NCBI GenBank assembly: GCA_019241525.1
Contig: JAFAWY010000032.1
Coordinates: 1-47,243, forward strand
DNA from: Pseudonocardiales bacterium
Lineage (GTDB): Bacteria > Actinomycetota > Actinomycetes > Mycobacteriales > Pseudonocardiaceae
Reading direction: 5' to 3'
DNA: 47,243 nucleotides
Shown: one piece after another, positions 32,449-42,629 of the stretch
How the letters are laid out: every line of letters starts with the position of its first letter
Position numbering within the stretch: position 1 is the first letter of the stretch
Made by a program: the position numbers and the translations under genes
Notes under the pieces: generated by a model
Database searches by the model: none
Told to the model about the DNA's origin: nothing
Seen by the model: only the letters and a program-made list of their open reading frames with translations

Positions 32449-34145
32449 GCTGGTATCGCCGCCTGCTGTGGGTAGGTACGGCGGTCAGTGCCGGCCTGCT
32501 GCTCTATGCGGCAGCGCCGCCGCGGCAACTGTGGTGGCTCGCGCCCGTGGCGTTCACGGTGTTGTGGGTGGTGCTGTACGGGCGGTCGGCCCGGGCCGGC
32601 TTTGGTTACGGCCTCGCCTTCGGGCTCGGTTTCTTTGTGCCACTGCTGTCGTGGTCGGGCGAGTTCGTTGGTTCGCTGCCCTGGCTGGCACTCGCCACGG
32701 TGGAGGCGTTGGTGCTAGGGCTGGCGGGTGCCGGAATCGCTGTCGTCTCCCGGCTGCCGGCCGCGCCGATGTGGGCGGCAGCAGTATGGGTGGCGGCCGA
32801 GGCATTGATCGCCCGAGCGCCCTTCGGTGGTTTTCCATGGGGCCGGGTGGCGTTCGGGCAGCCAAGTGGGATCTTCCTCCCGGTGGCGGCCATCGGAGGA
32901 GCACCACTGCTCACTGCGGCCGTCGTGCTCACCGGGTTCGGGGCCGGGGAGTTGCTGCGCCGCGCCGCACCGGACCGTGCGCTGCCGACGTTCACCGGCA
33001 GGGGCAGGACACTCGTGGTGCCCGCCCTGTTCGTCGTGTGCCCAGTGATTGCTGGATCACTCGCGAGCTTGGCCGTGGCAACGACCGCCCGCGAGACCGC
33101 CACTGACCGGCGGGTGGTGATCGCGCTGATCCAGGGCAATGTGCCCCGTGCTGGGTTGGACTTCAACGCCCAGCGGCGCGCAGTGCTGGATAACCACGCA
33201 GCACGCACCATCAAGCTCGCAGGCGATGTCGCAGCGGGCCGTTACCCACGACCAGCCCTGGTGATCTGGCCGGAGAACTCTTCCGACATTGATCCATTGC
33301 GCAACGTGGACGCCCAAGAGGTGATCGATCAAGCAGCCCGCTCGATCGGCGCACCGATCCTGGTCGGTGCGGTGCTGCGCACCGATGACGGGCACGAGAC
33401 CAACACAATGATCGTGTGGGACCCGCGGACCGGGCCGGGACAGCGGCACGACAAGCGCCGGGTGCAGCCCTTCGGGGAATACATACCGTTCCGAAACTTC
33501 TTCCGGTTGCTCAATCCGTACGTCGATCGTGCCGGTGACTTCGTACCGGGCCATGGGGACGGGGCAGTGGACATCGGGGGAGTCCGCGTCGGCATTGCGA
33601 CCTGTTATGAGGTCATCTTCGACGACCTGGTGCGCCAAAGCGTCCGCTCCGGTGCCCAAGTGCTTGCCGTTCCGACCAATAATGCGACCTTCGGCTTTAC
33701 TGAGATGACCTACCAGCAGCAGGCGATCTCGCGGGTTCGCGCGGTGGAACACGGTCGCACCGTGCTCGTGGCGGCGACCAGTGGAGTCAGCGCGGTGATC
33801 GCTCCAGACGGTAACGTCGAGCAGGAAACCAACTTGTTCACCCCGGCTGCACTGGTGGCTCGGGTACCGGTGCGCTCGGGGACTACGCTCGCCACCCGGC
33901 TCGGTCCAGCACCGGAGTGGGCGTTGGTGACGCTGGGCGTAGCAGGGGTGGCGGCGTCCCTGGTGATGCATGGCAGACCTGGGGCGCGGAATCGGCGAGG
34001 TGCGCCGGTGAGGGAGGACGTCGATGACGGATCAACGCGGCGGGCACGTCGCAAGGGTTGGCCGAACCGTGGTGGTGATCCCGACATACAACGAGCGGGC
34101 GAACCTGCCAGTGGTCCTGAGGCGGCTACACGACGCGGTACCTGA
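32445..34145 (+). CDS. lnt: Apolipoprotein N-acyltransferase
   Basis: Lnt transfers an acyl chain to the N-terminal Cys of lipoproteins. The 566-residue product starts with several membrane helices (residues about 5-200), then a nitrilase-like domain with the catalytic triad Glu ([12 protein letters not shown]), Lys ([15 protein letters not shown]) and Cys ([13 protein letters not shown]). A last helix ([15 protein letters not shown]) precedes an Arg-rich tail. The final 40 codons overlap the ppm gene in another frame (122 bases); this tail is not typical of the family. GTG 32445 overlaps the amidohydrolase stop. In M. tuberculosis the lnt and ppm parts are fused; here they are separate. Confidence 0.93.
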   Translation: MSWYRRLLWVGTAVSAGLLLYAAAPPRQLWWLAPVAFTVLWVVLYGRSARAGFGYGLAFGLGFFVPLLSWSGEFVGSLPWLALATVEALVLGLAGAGIAVVSRLPAAPMWAAAVWVAAEALIARAPFGGFPWGRVAFGQPSGIFLPVAAIGGAPLLTAAVVLTGFGAGELLRRAAPDRALPTFTGRGRTLVVPALFVVCPVIAGSLASLAVATTARETATDRRVVIALIQGNVPRAGLDFNAQRRAVLDNHAARTIKLAGDVAAGRYPRPALVIWPENSSDIDPLRNVDAQEVIDQAARSIGAPILVGAVLRTDDGHETNTMIVWDPRTGPGQRHDKRRVQPFGEYIPFRNFFRLLNPYVDRAGDFVPGHGDGAVDIGGVRVGIATCYEVIFDDLVRQSVRSGAQVLAVPTNNATFGFTEMTYQQQAISRVRAVEHGRTVLVAATSGVSAVIAPDGNVEQETNLFTPAALVARVPVRSGTTLATRLGPAPEWALVTLGVAGVAASLVMHGRPGARNRRGAPVREDVDDGSTRRARRKGWPNRGGDPDIQRAGEPASGPEAATRRGT

Positions 34146-34848
34146 TGCCGATGCGTTGATCGTCGACGACAACAGTCCCGACGGAACAGGCGTGCTGGCC
34201 GATGAGCTCGCTTCCGCGGACAGCCGGTTGCAGGTCTTGCACCGCGCCGCGAAGGCCGGTTTGGGCGCCGCGTACGTGGCAGGGTTCCGGTGGGCGTTGG
34301 ATCGTGGGTATGACGTCGTGGTGGAGATGGACGCGGATGGATCGCATGCGCCGGAAGATCTTCCCCGGCTGCTCAATGCGCTGGTCACCAATTCCGATTC
34401 CGCTCCGGGCGCTGACGTTGTACTGGGTTCCCGGTATGTCCCGGGTGGGCGGGTAGTGAACTGGGCCCGCTATCGCCAGTGGCTATCTCGCGGAGGAAAT
34501 GTCTACTCTCGGATAGCGCTGGGAGTGGGTCTTACTGACCTGACCGGCGGGTTTCGCGCCTACCGGCGGCACGTGCTGGACAGCATCGACCTCGCTACCG
34601 TGGCATCGCAGGGCTACTGCTTTCAGGTCGATCTAGCGTGGCGCTCGGTGCGTGGCGGCTTCACCATCACGGAGGTGCCCATCGTCTTCACCGAGCGCGA
34701 GCAAGGTCAATCCAAGATGACCAGCTCCGTCATCCTGGAAGCACTGTGGCGAGTGACGGCTTGGGGTATACAGCGTCGCGTGGCGCACTTACGTCGTCGA
34801 TCTCACGCCGACTCGGCGAGTGCTGCCACGCAACCCAGCCAATCGTAG
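34024..34848 (+). CDS. ppm1: Polyprenol-monophosphomannose synthase (GT2)
   Basis: This enzyme makes polyprenyl-phosphate mannose from GDP-mannose for lipomannan, lipoarabinomannan and protein mannosylation. The 274-residue glycosyltransferase family 2 enzyme has [55 protein letters not shown] (the DxD-type metal site), GSRYVPGG and [14 protein letters not shown]. The ATG at 34024 follows GGGAGGACG with good spacing and lies inside the end of lnt. The stop is 13 bases from the convergent rbpA stop. The C-terminal 20 residues are a basic tail. Confidence 0.94.
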   Translation: MTDQRGGHVARVGRTVVVIPTYNERANLPVVLRRLHDAVPDADALIVDDNSPDGTGVLADELASADSRLQVLHRAAKAGLGAAYVAGFRWALDRGYDVVVEMDADGSHAPEDLPRLLNALVTNSDSAPGADVVLGSRYVPGGRVVNWARYRQWLSRGGNVYSRIALGVGLTDLTGGFRAYRRHVLDSIDLATVASQGYCFQVDLAWRSVRGGFTITEVPIVFTEREQGQSKMTSSVILEALWRVTAWGIQRRVAHLRRRSHADSASAATQPSQS

Positions 34849-34861
34849 TTGTGCAGGCTCC

Positions 34862-35206
34862 TCAGGCAGAGCGGGACCGACGGCCGCGCAATTCAGTCAA
34901 TCGCTCGTCAAGCAGTTGCTCGAGCTCGGGGATACTGCGCCGCTCCAGCAGCATGTCCCAGTGAGTACGCGGTGGCTTGGCCTTCTTCGGCTGCGGCTCA
35001 TCACCGTCGAACAGCCTCGACTCGTTGCCATGCAACCGGCATTCCCACAGCATCGGTGGTTCCGCGTCGTCGGCGAACGACACGGTGAACTCATGGCCCT
35101 TGGGGCAGGCGTAAATCACCGGCCGGCGAGGAGCAAGATCATGGTCGCGGTCGGTCTCGTAACTGACTGTTCCGAGCCTGCTGCCACGAAGAACGCGGTC
35201 GGCCAT
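34862..35206 (-). CDS. rbpA: RNA polymerase-binding protein RbpA
   Basis: RbpA binds the housekeeping sigma factor and RNA polymerase and stabilises the open complex. In 114 residues, MADRVLRGSRLGTVSYETDR is the N-terminal tail, ACPKGHEFTVSFADDAE the core, and KPPRTHWDMLLERRSIPELE the basic linker and sigma-interaction domain. The zinc positions known in Streptomyces RbpA are here Cys34, His38, Cys56 and His59, the last being His instead of Cys. The start ATG 35206 has GAGAGGAGA ahead; the upstream extension in frame is not part of the protein. Its 3' end faces ppm1, as in mycobacteria. Confidence 0.96.
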   Translation of the reverse strand: MADRVLRGSRLGTVSYETDRDHDLAPRRPVIYACPKGHEFTVSFADDAEPPMLWECRLHGNESRLFDGDEPQPKKAKPPRTHWDMLLERRSIPELEQLLDERLTELRGRRSRSA

Positions 35207-35486
35207 GGCGTCTCCTCTCTCCCGCCGGCGACCGTGTGTAGTCGCCGAACCCCAGCGCACCTTGGTGTAACGTCGAACAATGGCCCTGACATTCCCGGAT
35301 GTGGACGTCCGGACGGTGATGCGGTCACCGTTAAGTAACCGATGTCATGGCCCTGCACGTAGGTGTCGGACCAGCATCGCCCACACAGGGTGAATCGACG
35401 CGCGAATGTGACCCGTTACCTCACCTGAAGTGCACAACATCACTCTTTCGGGTGGCGATGGCGGGGAGCTAGGGGACAGACAGCTC

Positions 35487-36896
35487 CTAGACGACTGCCG
35501 GCTCAGGGTTGCCTGCCGCTCGGATCGCACGGCGAACCGGCAGTAGGGAAAGCAGTACCAAACCGACGATGAAGAACCCCATCAGCGACAGGATCGCGGG
35601 ACGGAACGATCCGGTGGCAGCTCCGACCACGCCGAACAGGAGTGGTCCCACCGTGGCGGTGGCTTGCTCACCGATTTCGTAGACGGAGAAGTACTCGGCT
35701 TCCTTGCCCGCAGGCACCAACTGGCTAAACAGCGAACGGGACAGAGCGTTGGTCCCACCCAATACCAATCCGATACCCACTGCGACAAGGTAAAACTGAA
35801 GTTGATCACCGGCTCGAACGAAGTATGCCGCAATGATCACCCCCACCCACACCAGCAGGCTACCCAAGATCGTGCGCTTGGCGCCGAAGCGGCGGGCCAA
35901 CCAGCCGTGGGCCAGGGCGCCGGCGAAGGCCACAAACTGCACCATCAGGATCGTGCTGATCAGGGTGCTGCGGGCCAATCCCAGCTCCAGATCGCCGTAT
36001 TGGCCAGCGACGCTGGCCACCGTGGAAATCCCATCGGTGTAGATCAGGTAGGCGGCTAGGAAGCCCAGAGTCAACGGGTATGCCCAAGCATTACGCAGCG
36101 TGCCAGCAAGCTGACGGAAGCCTGCGGTCAACACGCGCAACCCCCGTTCACCACCTTGCGGAGGTTGGTAGCTGCGCATCCGCGCCAAGGGAAAGAAGCT
36201 GAATGCAGCCCACCATGCCCCGGCGGTGACGAAGCAGACCCGTACCGCCGCTGATTCAGATAATCCCAGCGCGTCACGTTCCATGTAGGTGGCCAAATTC
36301 AAGGCCAGCGCCAAGCCGCCGCCGAGGTAGCCCCAGGCCCATCCCCGTGCGGACAACCGGTCACGCTCGTCGGGCGTGGCGATCTCTGGAAGCACCGAGT
36401 AGTAGACGACCACTGACGCGTAGTAGCCGGTGGTCGCGATGATGAACAGTAGGACACCGAACCGCCAGTTGGTTCCGGTTACCAGCGCAAGCAGTGCAGT
36501 TGCGGTTGCCCCGGTGAAGGCGAAAAGCCCGAGCATCTGCCGCTTGTGTTGGGTGCGGTCGGCGATGGCACCGGTCAGCGGCAACACCAACACCTGGAGC
36601 AGGGTGGAGCCCGCCAACAGGTAGTCGAACAGCGAGCCAGCGGGAAATACCAAGCCGAACAGGGAGATGTCGCATTTGATCAGGGCATTATGGGTGGAGC
36701 AGGTTTGACCCGAGGCCAGTGCGTCGTTCTTGGCGATGGTGGTGAGATACAGCGAACCGAACACGGTGACAATCGAGGTCGAGAAGACCGAGTTGGCCCA
36801 GTCGTACCAGCACCAGGCGCGCTGGTCGCGACGGCGGTTCGGATCATCTGGCATCTGAGTCACGTCCGAAACAGGCTGTGACGCCGGTTCGCTCAC
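35487..36896 (-). CDS. MFS transporter, UMF1/Atg22-like
   Basis: A 469-residue transporter with about 12 hydrophobic helices and the UMF1-type start QRAWCWYDWANSVFSTSIVTV. GAIADRTQHKRQMLG is the loop 2-3 motif of the major facilitator superfamily. The loop after the second helix is long and contains two Cys. The substrate is not identified; the Atg22-type members are amino-acid or unknown-solute exporters. The start GTG 36896 overlaps the GDPD stop by 4 bases, so the two genes form an operon. A GGAGCT/AGCTCC dyad at 35465-35487 marks the 3' end. Confidence 0.85.
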   Translation of the reverse strand: MSEPASQPVSDVTQMPDDPNRRRDQRAWCWYDWANSVFSTSIVTVFGSLYLTTIAKNDALASGQTCSTHNALIKCDISLFGLVFPAGSLFDYLLAGSTLLQVLVLPLTGAIADRTQHKRQMLGLFAFTGATATALLALVTGTNWRFGVLLFIIATTGYYASVVVYYSVLPEIATPDERDRLSARGWAWGYLGGGLALALNLATYMERDALGLSESAAVRVCFVTAGAWWAAFSFFPLARMRSYQPPQGGERGLRVLTAGFRQLAGTLRNAWAYPLTLGFLAAYLIYTDGISTVASVAGQYGDLELGLARSTLISTILMVQFVAFAGALAHGWLARRFGAKRTILGSLLVWVGVIIAAYFVRAGDQLQFYLVAVGIGLVLGGTNALSRSLFSQLVPAGKEAEYFSVYEIGEQATATVGPLLFGVVGAATGSFRPAILSLMGFFIVGLVLLSLLPVRRAIRAAGNPEPAVV

Positions 36897-37687
36897 CCGG
36901 GCCGTCCTCCGGGCCAGAGCAACCGGTTGCGCAGGACGTCCCGTAGCACATCGGGTTGATCGGTCACCAGTCCATCGACGCCCAGATCGAGCAGAGCGTG
37001 CATCTCGGCGGCCCGGTTCACCGTCCAGACATGCACTTCCCAGCCGCGGCGGTGGGCATAACGAAGCAAGGCACGGTCCATCACCGGGATCCCGCACCAG
37101 CGAACCGGCAGTTGCGCCAGCTCGCCGATGATCGGCGCTGTGATGGGCGGCACCGGGCACAGCGACCTTAGCCGCAGTGCCGCCACCGATGCAGACGCCA
37201 TCGACGTCAGCAGCCGGGTACCAGCGGCTTTGCGCAACCAACGCAGCCGCCATTCGGAAAACGATGCCAGGCACACCCGATGCCAGGCGCCGGTGCGGCG
37301 CAGCAGGTCGAATACCGGCCCAACGGCGGAGTCCGCCTTGACGTCGATGTTGAGCCGTGCGTCTGGAAGTTCTTCGAGCAGATCAGCCAGCCGGCAGACC
37401 GGCTCGCGACCGTTTACCCGAGCGGTGCGCACCACCCGCCAGTCCAGCCGTTTGATCTCGCCGGAGCGGTCGGTGGTCCGGTCCAGGGTCGTGTCGTGCA
37501 TCACGACGACCTCGCCATCCCGGGTGGCATGGACATCGGTCTCCAGGTAGTGGTACCCCTCCGCGACTGCACGGCGGAAAGCCGCCAGCGAGTTCTCCAT
37601 GCCGGCTAACTCACCGACGTGCCAGCCGCGATGTGCGAACGCGCGAGGAAATGGTCCGTCCAGGAACGGGTGCCGGACCGGGATCAC
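36893..37687 (-). CDS. Glycerophosphodiester phosphodiesterase
   Basis: This enzyme hydrolyses glycerophosphodiesters to glycerol 3-phosphate and an alcohol. The 264-residue product has AFAHRGWHVGELAGMENSLAAF (catalytic His/Arg), YLETDVHATRDGEVVVMHD (metal Glu/Asp and second His) and TTDRSGEI. LNIDVKAD (metal site) and VDGLVTDQPDVL close the TIM barrel. No signal peptide is seen, so it is cytoplasmic. GTG 37687 is the likely start. The longer frame to 37738 adds a short unneeded lead. It is divergent from glcD and coupled to the MFS gene. Confidence 0.92.
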   Translation of the reverse strand: MIPVRHPFLDGPFPRAFAHRGWHVGELAGMENSLAAFRRAVAEGYHYLETDVHATRDGEVVVMHDTTLDRTTDRSGEIKRLDWRVVRTARVNGREPVCRLADLLEELPDARLNIDVKADSAVGPVFDLLRRTGAWHRVCLASFSEWRLRWLRKAAGTRLLTSMASASVAALRLRSLCPVPPITAPIIGELAQLPVRWCGIPVMDRALLRYAHRRGWEVHVWTVNRAAEMHALLDLGVDGLVTDQPDVLRDVLRNRLLWPGGRPG

Positions 37688-37776
37688 AGCCCCACATTCT
37701 GCCCTGGCTCCGCGTATCCCAAGACTCTGACCGTCCACCGCTGTCGTTAGAGAGCGAGAAGGACCAGACTGGGGGA

Positions 37777-39258
37777 GTGGGAGCGACGACCTACCAGGGT
37801 GCCAAACTCGCGTTGCTGGCGGCGGAGCTCAGCGCCCTGCTTGGACCCAATGCCGTGATCACCGACCGCCAGCGGCTGCGCACCTACGAATGCGATGGGC
37901 TGGCGCAGCACCGCGTGGTGCCTGGCCTCGTGGCGCTGCCGGAGTCCGCTGAGCAGATCGCGGCGGTGGTCCGTGCGTGCGCGGCGCAGTCGGTGCCGTT
38001 CGTAGCCCGGGGTTCGGGTACTGGTCTGTCCGGTGGCGCGTTACCGCACACTGAGGGTGTATTGATCGTCACCTCGCGGATGCGCCGGATCCTGGAAGTC
38101 GATCCAGCCAACGAGCGGGCAATTGTGGAACCCGGTGTGATCAATCTGGACGTCACCAAAGCTGCCGAGCCGTACGGGTGGTACTTCGCCCCGGACCCGT
38201 CCAGCCAGCAGGTCTGCTCGGTAGGCGGCAACGTAGCGGAGAACTCTGGCGGTGCGCACTGCCTCAAATACGGGTTCACCACACACCACGTACTGGGCGT
38301 GGAAGTGGTCACGCCGGATGGGGAGCTGGTCTGGCTGGGCGGCACCACCCGTGACGTACCCGGCTACGACTTGCTGGGCACGTTCATCGGCAGCGAGGGC
38401 ACGCTCGGGATCGCCACGAAGATCGTGGTACGGCTGACGCGAGCTCCGGAATCGGTGCGCTGCCTGCTGGCTGCATTTCCCGGGGTAGACGAAGCAGGCG
38501 CCGCGGTGTCGGCAATCATCGCCGACGGCGTTACCCCGGCGGCGATCGAGATGATGGACGCGCTGGCGATCGAAGCAGCCGAAGCTGCGGTGGCCTGCGG
38601 TTACCCAGAGGGTGCTGGCGCGGTGCTGATCGTGGAGTTAGACGGCCCGGCCGCTGAAGTCGAGCACACCTTCGCTGCGGTGCGCCGGCACTGCACCGCC
38701 GCAGGCGCATTCGAGATCCGGGTGGCCCGAGACGCCGACGAGCGCGCACGGTTCTGGAAGGGTCGCAAGTCCGCGTTCGCCGCAGTGGGTCGGATCAGCC
38801 CTGACTACATCGTCCAGGACGGGGTGATACCCAGAACTGTCCTGCCTGACGTACTGCGCCGCATCACCGAGCTGTCGGCAGGTACCGGGGTGCGGGTAGC
38901 AAACGTGTTCCACGCCGGCGATGGCAACCTGCACCCGTTGGTGCTGTTCGACGAGGCGAAGCCGGGTGAAGCGCAGGCCGCAGAGGAAGTGTCAGGCGCG
39001 ATCCTTGACCTGTGCATCTCTTACGGCGGCTCGATCACCGGTGAGCACGGCGTTGGCGTCGACAAGGCGTGCCACATGCCGCGCATGTTCAGCACCGATG
39101 ACCTGGACACGATGCAGCGGCTGCGCCGCGCGTTCGATCCCGCCGGGATATGCAATCCCGGCAAAGTGTTTCCTACCCCACGGTTGTGCGGTGAAGTGCC
39201 GGGCAAACGCAAAGGGGTGCACCCGCTACAGGCCGCGGGACTGGCAGAGCAGTTCTGA
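37777..39258 (+). CDS. glcD: Glycolate/2-hydroxy-acid oxidase FAD subunit GlcD
   Basis: The 493-residue flavoprotein is the catalytic subunit that oxidises glycolate (or lactate) to the 2-oxo acid. The PCMH-type FAD domain has FVARGSGTGLSGGALPHTEG and VCSVGGNVAENSGGAHCLKY. The C-terminal FAD-linked oxidase domain has NVFHAGDGNLHPLVLFD and GSITGEHGVGVDKACHMPRM. The start is GTG 37777 (VGATTYQGAKLALLA); the open frame begins earlier, overlapping the divergent GDPD gene, and is not needed. The TGA overlaps the glcE ATG. Confidence 0.94.
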   Translation: MGATTYQGAKLALLAAELSALLGPNAVITDRQRLRTYECDGLAQHRVVPGLVALPESAEQIAAVVRACAAQSVPFVARGSGTGLSGGALPHTEGVLIVTSRMRRILEVDPANERAIVEPGVINLDVTKAAEPYGWYFAPDPSSQQVCSVGGNVAENSGGAHCLKYGFTTHHVLGVEVVTPDGELVWLGGTTRDVPGYDLLGTFIGSEGTLGIATKIVVRLTRAPESVRCLLAAFPGVDEAGAAVSAIIADGVTPAAIEMMDALAIEAAEAAVACGYPEGAGAVLIVELDGPAAEVEHTFAAVRRHCTAAGAFEIRVARDADERARFWKGRKSAFAAVGRISPDYIVQDGVIPRTVLPDVLRRITELSAGTGVRVANVFHAGDGNLHPLVLFDEAKPGEAQAAEEVSGAILDLCISYGGSITGEHGVGVDKACHMPRMFSTDDLDTMQRLRRAFDPAGICNPGKVFPTPRLCGEVPGKRKGVHPLQAAGLAEQF

Positions 39259-40475
39259 TGGCGACCTCCACTCTCGGTGGGTTGCGTCTGGCTTGCGCTG
39301 ACGTTGCCGAGGCGACCGCATCGGACAACGTGGATGAAGTGGCCGCACGCTGGGTGGCTTGGCCGCGTAGCACCGAGGAGGTCTCGGCGGTGCTACGCGC
39401 GGCGGCTGGATTGGGGCTGCGGGTTGTCGCCCGGGGGACGGGCACCCGGCTGACATGGGGCCTACCCCCAACCGGTCTGGACTTGATTGTCGACCTCAGC
39501 CGAATGGACGCGATACTCGCACATACCGCCGGTGATCTAGTGGTCACCGTCCAGGCCGGCGTGCGGATGGTCGACCTACAGGATGCGTTAGCGGTGCACC
39601 GGCAGCGGCTGGCGCTCGACGGCAGTGACACGCTAGGCGGCACCGTCGGCGGAACCATCGCCACCGCGGCGTCGGGCCCTCTGCGCTACCGCTACGGCTC
39701 GGTCCGGGATTTGCTGATCGGGATCACCGTGGTGCTTGCCGATGGCACCATCGCCCGCGCCGGGGGCACGGTGGTGAAAAACGTCGCAGGCTATGACCTG
39801 TGCAAGATCTATGCCGGCTCGCTGGGCACCCTGGGTGTGGTCACGGAGGCGGTGTGGCGGCTGCACCCGCTGCCCGAAAGCCGCCGGTGGATCACCGCCA
39901 CGACCGAGGACGCTGCCCAAGCCGCCGCAGCGATCGCTGCGGTCCGGGCATCCCAGCACGACCCGACAGCCCTGGAGGCGGACCGCCCCGCGCCGGATCG
40001 TGCGGTGACAGTGGGGATTGCCGTTGAGGGTGTCACCGGCGGTATCGATGCTCGCGCGGACGCGGTGGGGAACCTGCTCGGCGCTGCGGCTGGGCTGTCG
40101 GCCACCGTGGCCGAGCACCCACCGGACTGGTGGGGGCAGCCGCTACCAGCGCCACACGCGACAGTCACCTGCGAACCGACCGGGTTGGCTGATCTGCTCA
40201 CCAACGCCCCGGGCAGGCTGCGCGGCAGCGCCGGAGCCGGGGCACTTACCTGCGGTCTACGCGACGATGACCAATTGGGCACCGAGCTGGCACAACTCCG
40301 GGAAGTCGCGTGGCGGCATCGCGGGAATGCGGTGTTGCGCTGCGCAGCGCCGCATCGTAAGGCAGGTTTGGATGCATGGGGACCGGTGCCGGCATTGACG
40401 TTGATGCGTCGGCTCAAAGACCAATTCGATCCGGATCATCGGTTGGCGCCAGGCCGGTTCGTAGGAGGAATCTGA
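39258..40475 (+). CDS. glcE: Glycolate oxidase FAD-binding subunit GlcE
   Basis: A 405-residue second FAD-type subunit. ARGTGTRLTWGLPP and LGGTVGGTIATAASGPLRY give the FAD pocket, and VVKNVAGYDLCKIYAGSLGT continues it. The domain is shorter than in GlcD, as is usual for GlcE. The C terminus is rich in Ala. It starts at ATG 39258, overlapping glcD (TGATG). The gene after it begins 2 bases downstream, so D, E and F are one operon and probably one membrane-associated complex passing electrons to quinone. Confidence 0.94.
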   Translation: MATSTLGGLRLACADVAEATASDNVDEVAARWVAWPRSTEEVSAVLRAAAGLGLRVVARGTGTRLTWGLPPTGLDLIVDLSRMDAILAHTAGDLVVTVQAGVRMVDLQDALAVHRQRLALDGSDTLGGTVGGTIATAASGPLRYRYGSVRDLLIGITVVLADGTIARAGGTVVKNVAGYDLCKIYAGSLGTLGVVTEAVWRLHPLPESRRWITATTEDAAQAAAAIAAVRASQHDPTALEADRPAPDRAVTVGIAVEGVTGGIDARADAVGNLLGAAAGLSATVAEHPPDWWGQPLPAPHATVTCEPTGLADLLTNAPGRLRGSAGAGALTCGLRDDDQLGTELAQLREVAWRHRGNAVLRCAAPHRKAGLDAWGPVPALTLMRRLKDQFDPDHRLAPGRFVGGI

Positions 40476-40476
40476 C

Positions 40477-41763
40477 GTGACCGCCGGTGCGTTCGATAAT
40501 CATCACCCACCCGCCGCTGAGCTGATCAAAGACTGTGTGCACTGCGGGTTTTGCCTGCCGTCGTGTCCGACATACGTGCTGTGGGGCGAAGAGATGGACT
40601 CTCCTCGCGGCCGGATCCAGCTGATGAAGGCCGGTATCGAAGGTGAGCCGCTGTCCGAATCGATGGTGGGGCATTTTGACGCGTGCCTGGGGTGCATGGC
40701 TTGCGTGCCTGCCTGCCCCTCCGGAGTGCAGTACGGCACGCTGATCGCCGATACCCGGGCTCAGGTGGAACGCCGCTATGAGCGGCCCCTCCGGCAGCGG
40801 CTTCTCCGCGAGGCGATCTTCCGACTGTTCCCCTACCCGAGGCGGTTGCGGGTATTGCGCGGACCACTGGTGTTGTACCAGCGCAGCGGGCTGAGCCGAT
40901 GGTTGCGGCGCACCAAGCTGCTGGATCGCCTGCCTGCCACGCTCCGGGTGATGGAGTCGTTGATCCCGACGCTGACCCGGCGCCAGGAGCTGCCGGTGTG
41001 GGTACCAGCCCGGGGACAGCGGCGCGCCGTAGTCGGAATGCTGACCGGCTGCGTGCAGGATGCGCTGTTTCCCGAAGTCAATGCGGCCACCGCGCGGGTC
41101 CTCGCGGGCGAGGGCTGTGCCGTCGTCATCCCGCGCGGGCAGGGTTGCTGCGGGGCGTTGTCACAACACAGCGGGCGTGAAGACGAGGCGATTACCTTTG
41201 CCAGGGCTCTGATCGATTGCTTTGATGCCGCCGGAGTTGATTACATCGTGGTCAACGCCGCGGGCTGCGGTTCCGCGATAAAGGAATACGCCCATCTGCT
41301 GCGTGACGACAACCATTACGCTGAGCGTGCCCGGGCTTTCGTTGAGCGCACCCGGGACATCTCCGAGCTGCTCGTCGAGCTCGGCCCAGTAGCGCCGCGT
41401 CATCCGCTGAACATCACCGTTGCCTATCACGATGCCTGCCACCTGGCGCACGCCCAGGGAATCCGATCCCAGCCCCGAGAGCTGCTGCGCAGCATCCCCG
41501 GGCTTACCGTCACCGAGATCCCCGAAGCCCACCTATGCTGCGGCTCGGCTGGCATCTACAACCTGTTGCAACCCGAGCCGGCCACCGAGCTAGGCGATCG
41601 GAAAGCCCGCAACTTGCTCACCACCGGAGCCTCGGTACTAGTCACCGGAAACCCCGGCTGCTCAATGCAAATCGCCGCAAGCGCCCGACGACTCGGTCAC
41701 CCACTGACAGTCACGCATCTCGCCAGCGTGCTGGACGCCTCGATCCGAGGAGTACCGCTGTGA
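40477..41763 (+). CDS. glcF: Glycolate oxidase Fe-S subunit GlcF
   Basis: A 428-residue iron-sulfur subunit. Two [4Fe-4S] motifs of ferredoxin type stand at the N terminus: CVHCGFCLPSCPTYVLWG and CLGCMACVPACPSGVQYG. Two CCG domains follow (GQGCCGALSQHSG; YHDACHLAHAQGIRSQ; AHLCCGSAGIYNLL). The CCG cysteines may bind a further cluster, as in heterodisulfide-reductase-like proteins. The start is GTG 40477. It takes electrons from GlcD/GlcE to the membrane quinone pool. It is the last gene of the operon. Confidence 0.95.
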   Translation: MTAGAFDNHHPPAAELIKDCVHCGFCLPSCPTYVLWGEEMDSPRGRIQLMKAGIEGEPLSESMVGHFDACLGCMACVPACPSGVQYGTLIADTRAQVERRYERPLRQRLLREAIFRLFPYPRRLRVLRGPLVLYQRSGLSRWLRRTKLLDRLPATLRVMESLIPTLTRRQELPVWVPARGQRRAVVGMLTGCVQDALFPEVNAATARVLAGEGCAVVIPRGQGCCGALSQHSGREDEAITFARALIDCFDAAGVDYIVVNAAGCGSAIKEYAHLLRDDNHYAERARAFVERTRDISELLVELGPVAPRHPLNITVAYHDACHLAHAQGIRSQPRELLRSIPGLTVTEIPEAHLCCGSAGIYNLLQPEPATELGDRKARNLLTTGASVLVTGNPGCSMQIAASARRLGHPLTVTHLASVLDASIRGVPL

Positions 41764-42629
41764 GACCCCAGTGGTGCTCCGGCGACGTCAGCACATCAAG
41801 CTCGGCCGGCTTGAAGTCGACCCCGTAGGCTCCCGGAACGCCTTCACACCCCTCTCCTTGGTTGCCCCCGGCATGGAGAACCTTGCGGTCGGAGTCGACC
41901 TGCTCACCGGCGTCCTCGAGCGCGGCGTTCCCGGATATCCACGACAGCGGCTTCCGCGCCGCGCGGGATGGCAGCCCTCCACATCAAGTAACCGAGTAGG
42001 GAGACGGGCCGAATGGATACCGACTATCGGTGACGTAGCCGGGCCTCGCAGTCGATCGGCAACTGTACGGTCTGGGTAGTTTCGGAGGCTTTTTTCAGTC
42101 GCCCAAATAGCATAACTGCCTAGGACGCATGGGTACCTAAATAAAAGCGGATTTACTGCCCAGCGTAACAACTGCTGGCCAAACACGAGGAATGCTGCTG
42201 CTGGCCTAGAACAGATGTGGCATTCCACGGCTGCCCCGCAGGGCTACTACCGCGCGGTCGGGCCAGAGCTGGGCAACGCACGTGCCGGTTTCGCAGAGAG
42301 CTGCGCCGGGCCACCCAGTGGTCGAACAGTGTTCGGTCGACGGGATGACACAGCGACCTGCACACTGTGGGGCTTCGGAGGTTCGGTTCCTGACCAAAAT
42401 TGGTGATAATTCGGACGTCCGAGTTCCATTTTCCAGCTCGGAACGGTCCCTCGACAGCGCGATTGGCGACTTATGGATTGTCGACCACCGGAGGAAGCCC
42501 CGAAGTCCTTCCGCCGCAGATCGCTGGGATTTACGATAGAAATTTTGGGGTGCAGGTAAGCAGTGCGCCTGTTCCCCGGCGTTCCATGTCGTGCAACTCC
42601 CATATCCTCGGCGCGAGAGGATGACCGAT
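41764..42629 (+). other. Gene-poor region after glcF
   Basis: No convincing coding sequence was found in this 866-base stretch on either strand. Composition falls from the glc operon level to a more AT-rich mixture from about 42060 on. Short ORFs lack ribosome sites and recognisable motifs. A minus-strand translation around 41770-41990 contains orderly-looking runs (AGGNQGEGCEGVPGAYG) but is not clearly protein-coding. It may hold decayed mobile DNA. Confidence 0.5.
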
